From Phycomyces nitens (taxonomy: Eukaryota; Mucoromycota; Mucoromycetes; Mucorales; Phycomycetaceae): 64,000 bases of DNA. The translations under genes were made by a program, and so were the position numbers. This document shows positions 1 to 10,075 of this stretch, piece by piece (position 1 is the first letter of the stretch; each line of letters opens with the position of its first letter). The DNA is taken from contig JAHRBC010000001.1 in assembly GCA_022702545.1 (NCBI GenBank), positions 2,666,001 through 2,730,000 on the forward strand, read 5' to 3'. The notes beneath the pieces were generated by a model. That model was not told where the DNA came from. It worked only from the letters and a program-made list of their open reading frames with translations, and ran no database searches.

Positions 1-3000
1 TTTGCCGGTTTTCGTAACGTCTGGTCTCTTCATTCACCACCTCGAGCACCTTCTCTGCTTCGACCAGTGCTGATCGCATGAGTCCGTAGTCAGGGTGTTT
101 TTTTGGTGTTGATTTCAAGATCTGATAACAAGTGTCAGGATACAGATTGGTCATTATCAATCCCGGCCATTGTTACCTGCCGAAGAAGCAAGGGATATCG
201 GGTGATCCGCTGCATTGGCTCCAAGAGGAAGTGTGAGAGGTCTAGAGAGCGGCATTCTGTCCGTGTGCGTGCAGTCTAAAGAAATCACATGAAAACAGAT
301 GTCTTTGGTTCATTTCCTTACCTTTAGAAACACTTCAAACCACTGATCCTCCTCCCGTTTCTTCTGCAAGAACCTGCTCGCAAAAGATTGATTTCGGCAG
401 TAGGTCGAGTAGCATTTCAGACTCTCTGCCTAGTACCAAAGATCAGACACTTGAACAGTAGCCACAGACGCAGGACTTACATGTTTGAGAAACACATCGC
501 CAATACTTCCGACAACACCAGCTCCATCTCTCTGCCGAGTCTCCAGATCACTGAAGAGCGCTGTGTTACAGAGCAGGAGATCATCGATGTTGGAAAACAC
601 AACGTCTAGTTCTTCTTGTGTAAGGTATTTGCCAGAATCAGCGTAAAAGACCTAGTGTTATCCAACAACCGGGGTAAATAAATCGCAAAGTTAGACATAT
701 AACACTTGCATTGATAATCATCTGGAGATCACGCAGATATCCTCTTTCTGTAGTAATCAGCTCATAAATTGCCTCTTGACGTGCCCTCTCCTCTTGAGGA
801 ATTGCGTCTAATTCATGTTGTTCCATTGTACTCGCCCATGTGCTTATGGGGGCAACCTCAGGCTGAGAGATTGGTGGGAAGCATAGGGTGGGGGTGCCAA
901 TGCTTCCCATGCTAGCATTACTGGCCGCACGCCGTCTACGATAGAACTCAGTCTTACTGAGACTGACCGTAGATTTCTTAAAGATTGGCGTGCTTGGTGC
1001 AGAGGTTCCCCTGCCCAGATTGCTATCTGAAGTCAAGAACCCTCCACTATCACTGCGATAGAATTGGGGCTTCTCAACGCTCTGTGCCGGAACAGCGTTC
1101 TTGATAGGAATAGGCACTGCAAGTGTGCTATTTGCAGAGGCTACATGAAACATATATGGCACCAGAGTTTGGGTCAATAGGTGAACAAATCAAATACGAC
1201 CTCTTGTTACCTGGAGCAATGGTCTCGACATATGTTTTTGGGAAATATCCAGACTCCTTGGTGTCTTCGTTGGTTCCATACCACCAATCACTTGCTTCGT
1301 CTTGAAACGGCTGGACTACAATAATATCATTTTCTTGGAAGCCTAAATCATCTTCACGTTCCTTTGTGAACCCATAAAGTGCCCTTGATCGGAAAGCTAT
1401 TAAAAACAATAAACAGCAGTTCAAATATTCTGCTTTTTTTTGGTATCCTAAAATCAGCCATCTTACCTTCTTCGATAACCTCTACGTACGTGCGCGGAAA
1501 GAAACCAACAGCATTGGTCAAGAGCGAAGTACCATACCACCAATCACTTGCACTATCTTTAGATGGGTGTGCTTTAATGATCTCATCTTCCGAAAACGAT
1601 AGATCACCCTCGCGCACTCCATGGTACTCGTACAGTGTCTTGACACGATATACTAAAATCAATAGTAAGTAACCCACTATTGATTATAGTGGTCCCAAGC
1701 AGATATGCCTTACTTGTTCCAAAATCAACTTCGTCTTCGATATCAACACCGTAACCACTGGTGCCTGCTGTATTGTCTCCAGCACTAGTTTCTTCCTCTT
1801 TCCATGTTTTCTGGGCCAATTCGGCTTCTTCTTTTTCCCTTTTTTGGGCCTCTTTTCTCCTAGTGTTTTCCTCGGCTTCAGCTCTTGCTCTTTCTAAAGC
1901 TGCTAATCTGGCTGCTTCATTCTTCTTGCGCTTTTCTGCCTCTTCTCTTTCTTTACGTCGAAGATCTCGCTTGTGCCTTGCTTCATCTTCTGCCCTTTGC
2001 TCAATCTCTTTTCGCTCTTGTTCCTCTCTTTGTCTCTGCTCTTCTTCTTCCAAAGCTGCCTGTTCTTCCTCTCGACGCTTCTGTTCTGCTTCCTCCCACT
2101 CTTGGCGGCGTTTTAACTCCTCTGCCCGTGCAGCCTCAAGTTCTCGCTCTCGTCTTTCGATCTCTTCTTGTCTAACCCTCTTTTCTTTGGCAGCCTGTTG
2201 TGCTGCTAGACGGGCCTTTCGCTGTCTTGCCTCCATCGCAGCTCTTTCTTCTTCCTCTCTCTTGCGTGTTGCCTCTTGCTCACGAAGCTCCTCTTCTTCT
2301 CGGCGCTTGCGTTCGATTTCTTCAAGTCGTTCTTGTTCCATTCGCTTGGCCAATTCTTCTTTTGCTTTTCTTTCTCTTTCCTGTCTTTCCTCTTCTTCTT
2401 TCTGCATTCTCTTTCTTTCTGCAATCATCTTGGCCTCAGCCTCGGCTTTGGCCTCCTCAGCAGCCTTTTTTCGCTTCTGCTCGGCCTCGGCAGCCTCCTG
2501 CCTCTGTCGCTGTCTTTTTTCACGCATATTATCAAGTCGCTCTCTTGCTTCTGCTTCTGCTTGGCGAAGTCTTTGTTGGGCAGCCTTTTCGTCTTCACTG
2601 ACAGCCGTCTCTCCGGATCGGACAGATGGCCGAGGATCTTCTGAGTAACTATTGCCGGGGCCCAAAATGAGCTGACGGCGTTGCTGGATACGTTTTTGTG
2701 CTTCAGCTTTGACATCTAGGGCTGATCTGGGTGATCCCGGTCTTTGAGATGTGGGGATCGGAGGAGGAGTTGGATTGGTGTCATCTTTAGGAGTAACAAT
2801 GGTTGGGACAATAAATGCGGGGGCAGATACAGATCGACTAGAGATATTATATCGAAGACTAGAGTTGGTCTTCTTGGGTAACTTGTCCAAAGAATCAATG
2901 AAGCGTGCCACATCGTCCGAGAGATAGAAGCCTTGTTCAAACATTTGACGGTCACGAAGGCATTTCTGGGCCTCTTTGATAGAATAGTCAATCTTGGACA

Positions 3001-3715
3001 GGTCTTCCTCCAGAATTGAAGACACATTTGAGTTTGTCTCTTTGACTCGCTGTTGCAATCTATTGACCTTGGAGAGTCGCTCCTGACATTCGACTTCTTC
3101 TTGGTGTATGGGTTCGCTACTGGTGTGATTTGTGGATGCACCGTTTCGATTGAATCTGGCTGCAACCATGGCTTGTGCTTTGATTCTTATACGATCAGCC
3201 TCTGTCATTTCCCTGTTGGGATCTTCGTCCAATGCAGTTATGGGCTGTCTTCCTGATTTTTGGCGGGCCAATTCAAGTCTTGCTCGATTAAGAGTCTCGG
3301 TTTCAGTCAATAGCTTAGCACTCGTGTCTTTAAGACTAGTCTTGATCAGATAATCAAGTTCGTTCTTCAATGATCTACGCTCATCGGCAATGTCCTCGAG
3401 TTGGCGAAGATTGAGTTGGTACCGTGCCCATAATTGTGCAGTCGAGGCATGTGGAGTTGATTTTTCCTGTAGTTCTCGAGACACGGCAAGGATTCGAGTC
3501 TTTACGGTTTCGATTGTGATACTACCTCTATCGTCCTGCGATGAGGGATCTTCAAAGGTTGAAAGTATAATGTTCTGTTCTCTAACCGATTTTCTGAGGG
3601 CTGCTAAACGCTCATCTTGATCATCGTCTGTGTGAATGTCAAGTTTGGTGTATGATTGTCCAGAGTAGGATTGAGACAGTAGCTCTGTAGAGCTATCATA
3701 TGAGCCATAAACCAT
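1..3715 (-). CDS. Intersectin-like RhoGEF (coiled coil, two SH3, DH), partial
   Basis: Predicted Rho-family guanine nucleotide exchange factor that would link endocytic and actin sites to Rho/Cdc42 activation. Exons on the minus strand read 3715-1714, 1652-1467, 1396-1211, 1140-704, 651-481, 429-322, 275-177 and 121 to beyond the left edge; all phases agree. The first exon gives a region resembling the C-terminal part of Pan1 (motif REMTEADRIRIKAQAM), then a long Glu/Arg/Lys-rich coiled coil. Exons 2 and 3 each encode one SH3 domain (both contain ASDWWYGT and end FFPRTYVE or YFPKTYVE). A Ser-rich linker follows, then a DH domain (ITTERGYLRDLQ, later LEPMQRITRYPLLL). Any PH domain lies outside the window. 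The order resembles animal intersectin without its EH domains; those could sit in a separate Pan1/End3-type protein. The start is the ATG at 3715; an in-frame upstream ATG at 3796 is possible. Family is clear, exact orthology is not. Confidence 0.85.
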
Positions 3716-5378
3716 TGTTGTGAATAGGATCAGAGTAGGCTTCCTTTGTGAATTAGTGTGTTTTGTGGGTAGACCATCAGTCTCTTGTGCTCGCACGAAA
3801 ATCAGGTGTGGAGATGTCGCACTACACGAGAATTCTTTCGGAGTTTTCCCCTTTGACCATTAGCAAATCGACGTCATGGGTGTTGACCATGCATTGAGTA
3901 TCAGATCTTCAAGAAACAGTGAGATATTGAGAGGCCGGTGAATGACTGGTAGAATCTTAAAGATGTCAATGTCTTTACACTAGAAAGCTTGGGATAGGAG
4001 ACATTCTGTTCATAACATCTTACTGGCCTTTAACCCCGGCCCAATTATCGTTTGGCAAACAACAAGTGCATTAAAGGGCACATGCCTTGCATTACCGCAA
4101 TGTTATTATGAGAATTTAGGATTTTATTAGTGCAAAACAATTCAGCCGCACCATTGAAGATGTATATCTGCAGCAAATGCACATTGCTGTCGTCCAAAAG
4201 TTCTTAATTGACAGGGGCTGTATAATCATAGCCACATCTAGAGCTCTTTAATTGATCGTCTGTCTTATTTGGCCTGGAGTACACATTATATTCGGGTTCT
4301 TAATATCTATTTTATTACGAGTAAACAAATGAAAAGCCGTACATGATCGACCTGTTGTATATCTTGATAGTCGAGAACACTGTCTCAAGGATAATTACCA
4401 AAACCAGTTAATATAAGCAAGAAGCTAGATGGTACTACTCATTGCACGTGGAATTAAGCAAAAGAAGAGGTTTCTTTTGCGATATCGATGGGACTTTATC
4501 CCGGAGCGATACTCTAAATTATATTTATATTATTATTAAAAAGTTAAATCCCCATTGTGTATCAATCTCGATCAAGAAGCAAGATATAATACTTTTATTC
4601 TTTGAATTTTATTGTCTCTTGAGAATATAAATGTTTATATCTGTATTTATTATAAGAAATATTCATTACTGTTTTGCAAAGTCGATAAGTAGAATCAATA
4701 CCAAAGAAGGTTTAATGGTTAGTATATAAATGACATTGGGATAAAAGGACTTTTTGAGATTGTTTAACCACAGATATCCTTGCTCTCGTATGGAAATACA
4801 TTTCAACATATATTTAAAAGACTATATTAGACAGAGTAAATATGTCATTCTGTCAATCAAACCCATGGACATTCAAGATTCATTCTTTTTTTAATTATCT
4901 TTAAACAAGGTTGATATTATACACTACTCTTATGCCTCCAACACTCCTATTCAGCCCATATTTCTTGGTATTATTTGACTTTTGTGTATTACGACATCAA
5001 AACAACCTTGTACTCACTTTGGTCTATCCTTATACCTTAGTCTCTATTGCTTTCGGTGTGTTTTACTCGAGGTTTAGTTCCATTTTACAATTCATTTACA
5101 AGATTTTCATTCATGTATTTTTCCAAGGAGATTAATTACTTGTAAGCTGAACCTTTGAGATTGAATATTGCGATTGATATTTGTACATCTAATCAACTAA
5201 TAATAAGTAGCTCTATTATGAGGATTTTATTTTGCAAAATTCTATGGCCACTCTCAAGGAAGAGCATCCAAATATTTGCCTTGAGAAAGTGTATTTAATG
5301 GGAGTATCTTCAAGTAAAGTTATATGGTGTCTATAACTTGAAAGTTTTTGCAAAAAAAAAGAAATCTCGACTACTACA
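3716..5378. other. Intergenic, no gene recognised
   Basis: AT-rich DNA upstream of the RhoGEF gene. The only ORFs are short (for example 4442-4630 and 4911-5135), of low complexity, and without recognisable domains or neighbouring exons. Confidence 0.6.
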
Positions 5379-5443
5379 ATACAAACTCTTATTAATAATG
5401 GTGATTAATTAAAGCCCCACAAAATAAAGAGTCAATACCGCAT

Positions 5444-6012
5444 TTGTCTTTTTCTTATTTATTGCAGCCCTTTTCTCATTTAAATAATATATTGCCTCAA
5501 CAGAACAGTATCAGAACCCTTGATAAATGGAAAATACTTTTAAATGACAAGAGAAAACGTTTTATTAATGGAACTCTTATGAATGGATCGCCTCTAGTTA
5601 TTTCCGAAAAGTTCAGCACACCTATACAAACAATATACGATACAATCAAAACATGGAGAAACTAAAAGTATATTTCTCATGAAACAAAGAAAAAATCTCA
5701 AACTTATAAATGAGCGAAATCAATACCGTTTAATCAATGGAACGAAGAATAATCGTACAACACTTGGTCTTCCAACATTTGTGTCAAACACAATTGGTCA
5801 TTCGATCTCCAAATCTACAATTCAAATAACTACTCATAGAATCGTCATGCATTTTTGCTTAGCTGTATAAAAATCACAGTTATTAAAAGTACATGGGAAA
5901 AAGGCAATTAGCATTCGGTAATCATTCTAATAAAGCCAATCAGAGATGAGTTCATGTCATTTAGGATAAGTCAAGATTCATGTTTTTCTCCTAAAGACGA
6001 AAACAGAATTCA
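5444..6012 (+). pseudogene. Tc1/mariner-type transposase, 5' half (left arm)
   Basis: Broken reading frames encode a helix-turn-helix DNA-binding region (NDKRKRFINGT, then PLVISEKFSTPIQTIYDTIKTW) and a following segment (RTTLGLPTFVSNTIGHSISK). Stops and frame breaks separate them. The copy at 53.4-54.6 kb has the same segments in the same order and continues into a DDE-type C-terminal half, which is how the family was assigned. Here homology to that copy stops at about 6012, so no catalytic domain is present. It could not make a working transposase. Confidence 0.75.
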
Positions 6013-6077
6013 CAGAATACGATGATTATTCTCATTTATATAGTAATTAGTATATACTTGTATTATTATAAAAGTTA

Positions 6078-6459
6078 GGATATTTTATCTGATAATATAT
6101 TAATAACCGGGACGGAATTACCATGAAATAATTGATGTCTCTGCTATTTTGGCAGTAAGTGCATATAAATCATGGTGTACTATTACTATTTGTTTTTGAT
6201 CAATTGGATAATACAACCAATCATATTCTGTAATATATTTAAAAAAAAAGGGTAAAACAAACAAATAAAAATGGGATTTTTTGTCTGATAAGATATTAAG
6301 GTTTCAGACGGAATTACGATGAAATAATCGATGTCTCTGCTATTTTGGCAGCAAAGTCAAATAAATCATGGTGTACTATTACTATTTGTTATTAAATATT
6401 TGGTCAGTACATCTAATGACATACTGAAACAAAGCGAAAAAGGGGTAATAAAAAAATAA
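6078..6459. repeat. Tandem duplication, two ~190 bp units (left arm)
   Basis: Units at about 6078-6270 and 6273-6459 share long blocks, including GATGTCTCTGCTATTTTGGC and AAATCATGGTGTACTATTAC, with scattered differences. Mirror copies lie at about 6530-6716 and 6719-6911, so the palindrome carries four. The unit is not seen in the related element at 53.4-54.6 kb. Confidence 0.85.
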
Positions 6460-6976
6460 AATTTGCTCATATTCCTCTTCATTTATTAACATATATGGGT
6501 ATAATGAACCCTTTTTTGTTTTTTTTTTATTCATTTTTTATTACCCCTTTTTCGATTTGTTTCAGTATGTCATTAGATGTACTGACCAAATATTTAATAA
6601 CAAATAGTAATAGTACACCATGATTTATTTGACTTTGCTGCCAAAATAGCAGAGACATCGATTATTTCATCGTAATTCCGTCTGAAACCTTAATATCTTA
6701 TCAGACAAAAAATCCCATTTTTATTTGTTTGTTTTACCCTTTTTTTAAATATATTACAGAATATGATTGGTTGTATTATCCAATTGATCAAAAACAAATA
6801 GTAATAGTACACCATGATTTATATGCACTTACTGCCAAAATAGCAGAGACATCAATTATTTCATGGTAATTCCGTCCCGGTTATTAATATATTATCAGAT
6901 AAAATATCCTAACTTTTATAATAATACAAGTATATACTAATTACTATATAAATGAGAATAATCATCGTATTCTGTG

Positions 6977-7595
6977 AATTCTGTTTTCGTCTTTAGGAGA
7001 AAAACATGAATCTTGACTTATCCTAAATGACATGAACTCATCTCTGATTGGCTTTATTAGAATGATTACCGAATGCTAATTGCCTTTTTCCCATGTACTT
7101 TTAATAACTGTGATTTTTATACAGCTAAGCAAAAATGCATGACGATTCTATGAGTAGTTATTTGAATTGTAGATTTGGAGATCGAATGACCAATTGTGTT
7201 TGACACAAATGTTGGAAGACCAAGTGTTGTACGATTATTCTTCGTTCCATTGATTAAACGGTATTGATTTCGCTCATTTATAAGTTTGAGATTTTTTCTT
7301 TGTTTCATGAGAAATATACTTTTAGTTTCTCCATGTTTTGATTGTATCGTATATTGTTTGTATAGGTGTGCTGAACTTTTCGGAAATAACTGGAAGCGAT
7401 CCATTCATAAAAGATTCACCGATAACAGTTTTTTATAACACTAAAATCTCATTTTGTTCTTCAATGCTTCTGTTGCTGTTGTTGTTGTTGTTATTGTTCT
7501 GTTGAGACATGTGTGATTTCAATGAGAAGAACGTTGTATAAAATTAAAAGAATGTTGTTTTGACTCTTTATTTTGTGGAGCTTCAATTAATTACC
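6977..7595 (-). pseudogene. Tc1/mariner-type transposase, 5' half (right arm)
   Basis: Mirror copy of the left-arm transposase fragment. The frame at 7117-7308 repeats the left-arm peptide 5679-5870 exactly, beginning MKQRKNLKLINERNQ. Its outer end (about 7400-7595) differs from the left arm and includes a short AAC/CAA-rich run absent there. Like its partner it lacks the catalytic half. Confidence 0.7.
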
Positions 7596-7626
7596 ATCCT
7601 TATTGATATGAGTTTGTATGATTGAA

Positions 7627-8236
7627 TGAAATATTGCTTTGAATAGAAAAGACCGAGTTTATTTTGTTGTTTACACCAGCTAGTCAATGTGAATTGAGAC
7701 GGTTGATGATTCTATCTATTTGGCTAATTGAAATTGGAAAAAAAGTTATCAAGAAATAAAATTCTTTGTACCATGTATATCTGCATTCTAGATATTCACA
7801 AGATATATTATAATAAAGACTAGCGTTACTTTATAGTAAAAAAGTACATCGTTTGTCATATATATATAAATTTCGATAATCTTAAAAGTAGATAGTATTG
7901 TATTTCTGGGGCTTTTTATTATATAGTGGTTTGTATTATCCTTGATGATAAATACAAAAAGACCATGCTTTTATGCAGATTATTGCAAATTTAAATATGG
8001 TGCAAATAGCATTCCTGAATTTACACTGGTTGACGTCACGAGAGTGCGGTGTAGCCCAAGCTCAATGTTTTGTGTTTATAGGCAACTGCTTTAAACAAAA
8101 CCATCCCCACTCTACTGAATATTCAGGTTAGCAAGCGCAATAAATACAACCACGACGATCGCACCACAATTCTAAAACACATGACGAATTCCTAATCAAT
8201 AATCCATTCTCTCCTGCCACTCCAGTTTTTTTAGAC
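7627..8236. other. Intergenic, promoter side of the complex I gene
   Basis: AT-rich DNA with no ORF of note. The last 200 bases before 8237 are less AT-rich and probably hold the promoter and 5' UTR. No motif could be assigned with confidence. Confidence 0.5.
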
Positions 8237-9048
8237 ATGTCGTGGAATACAAAGACTTGGGCTTGGGTTAAGAAATATTTTTCTGTGGTAAGCAGGGGAT
8301 CAATTTCTTGATTATTGAATGGGAGTCAACCTGGATGGATTTGGTTTTTTAAACAAGTTGTGAATCGCAATTCCTTATCTAGAACCCTTTGGTCACTGAT
8401 GGTATGCCCGTCGTTGGCCAGTTCAGAACACCTGCTGTTGGGTAAGTCAGGGCAAATATAAAAAGACGCGATAATGAATATAATCTGATTGCATTATTTG
8501 ACTACACTTATAGTTCGAGACCCGAGAAATATGTATATCCCAAGTCAGCTGCTTCCAACATTAGTGGAAACTACTATTTCCAGAGAGACACTCGCAGAAA
8601 CTACCCTCGTCTTGCCATCTACACACAGCAGGAGGTTGCTGGTCTTATCGAAGGTGGATCTGTCAAGGCTAGGTAATATCACAAACATAATTTGATGAGC
8701 AATTATTGTCAATTGGAAATGCATGGGCTACAAATATGCGTGAATAAGATGAGCATCTTTTTTGTCTTACTCAGTTGAACCTATCATCAATAGCCTTCCT
8801 GCTGCTGAGGGCCAGACTGCCGTTGAGGTTACCAACCCCAAGCCTCTTGTAGAGGTATTGAACTCTCACAAGCTTTACAGCGTCCAGAACCCCGCCCCTA
8901 CTCCCAACTGGGGTCGTAAGATGGAATGGAAGGAGTCCAAGGACTTTGTCTATCCTGATGATGGTAAGATAATTTAGAGACCATAGATCCAATATCTGAT
9001 CTCTTTGTTTTCAGGTTCTTTCTTCCCAATGAAGGTCTATACTATGTA
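8237..9048 (+). CDS. Mitochondrial complex I accessory subunit (21.3 kDa/NUZM-like)
   Basis: Likely a supernumerary subunit of NADH:ubiquinone oxidoreductase in the inner mitochondrial membrane. Exons 8237-8287, 8383-8441, 8514-8672, 8775-8963 and 9015-9048 join in phase to 163 aa, starting MSWNTKTWAWVKKYFSV and ending SFFPMKVYTM. The central motif NYYFQRDTRRNYPRLA, followed by QQEVAGLIEGGS, matches what I recall of the fungal 21.3 kDa subunit (Neurospora nuo-21.3, Yarrowia NUZM). No transmembrane segment is visible. All introns are GT-AG and 50-100 nt long. The exon structure is secure; the family name rests on motif memory and should be confirmed by a profile search. Confidence 0.75.
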
Positions 9049-10075
9049 GAATGGTAGTTTAATATGCAAAAAAAAGACAAAATAAAGTGTTTTCCTACAT
9101 TGACTGATATGTTTATCCAAAGTCTCTACAAATAAATCTTCAGAATGTCTTGCTCTCATTCACATTCCAATAAATTCACAGAGACTCTGTGAAGCCTGTT
9201 CTATTTTTCATATGAATTTATCCTTGAGAAAACTATCTGCCTTTGCTGATCCTGTTACAAGATGTGCAATATAATGGTATACTGCTAGCCAAGTATATAA
9301 CCCAATGATCATCTTATGAATATTCCTATAAAGTCGCGTGAGTATAGAGAAAGCCTTTTGAAACACTCGCTAGTCTTTAATGTAAAGGATACCCATCATA
9401 CAAGCCATCTTACACAAGGCTTTCTTGCATAGATTTAATGGGATTATTACCACGGAAACATTCCTGGAAAATCTATAAATGTCTTTGCAAATCGTTAAAC
9501 ATTTGTTGGATAATATTTGATCATTCTATCTTTATGCCAATACCCTTTTATTGGTTTCCCTTGGCTAATCTATCTCTATCGTGAGAGTAATACAGACTGT
9601 GGCCTTCTATGGATCAAGTCAGTTTAAAATTTGCTCGCATGTGATTTCGTTGGAATAGACACTTATTAGAGCGTTTTTTGAAGTACTGTATTTCCGCCGT
9701 CAATTGGTCACTTTTTTGAAAAACTTGGTCACTTTTCTGAAGATCACTTGGTCACTTTTCAGAACTTCAATTGGTCACTTACAGTGCCTCCAGTGTCAAT
9801 TGACGCTTTTTAAGATTAGCTCGCGCTTTTGAACATCCCAATTAGCGCTTTTGACCAAACCAAATCGCATTTGCTTTAGATTATTTTCTTTTCACTAAAG
9901 CCTGAGAATTCAAAAGTCGTACTGTTGCATTATTCAATAAACCTCAATAACACTATAAATGAAATCAGTTTAAAAGCCTTTATATAGAAATGAATGACTT
10001 GGTTATGCTTTGTTTCATAGGTTATACATGATATTGGACTACAGGAGAAAAAAATATGAGGGGGAGCGAGAAACC
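9049..10075. other. Intergenic, with a short-motif repeat cluster
   Basis: No gene seen. It contains the TTGGTCACTT repeat cluster listed separately at 9700-9865. Confidence 0.6.
9700..9865. repeat. Cluster of TTGGTCACTT and GCGCTTTT motifs
   Basis: TTGGTCACTT occurs four times between 9704 and 9780, spaced about 20-25 bases apart. It is followed by a GACGCTTTT and two GCGCTTTT motifs up to about 9850. Clustered short motifs like this resemble the subterminal transposase-binding sites of some DNA transposons, but no matching terminal inverted repeat was found. Confidence 0.6.

Larger units (their letters stand above)
5379..7626. repeat. ~2.2 kb palindrome built from Tc1/mariner-type sequence
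   Basis: Two inverted arms of about 1.07 kb meet around position 6494-6495, separated by a spacer of about 75-90 bp (roughly 6455-6530). Inner arm segments (about 5600-6455 and 6530-7390) look nearly identical when read as reverse complements. The outer ends (5379-5590 and 7400-7626) are homologous but clearly diverged. The outer two thirds of each arm encode the N-terminal half of a transposase. The inner third holds a duplicated ~190 bp unit. Transcription through it could give a long hairpin RNA; that is inference. Confidence 0.9.

Noticed and set aside
1761..2648. 295-aa Ser/Leu-rich plus-strand ORF
   Set aside because: Mirror of the Glu/Arg/Lys-rich coiled coil of the RhoGEF gene on the other strand; composition is that of an antisense shadow.
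4442..4630. ORF containing FFCDIDGTLSRSD, resembling a HAD-type DxDGT motif
   Set aside because: Only a short peptide with no flanking HAD motifs; probably chance.
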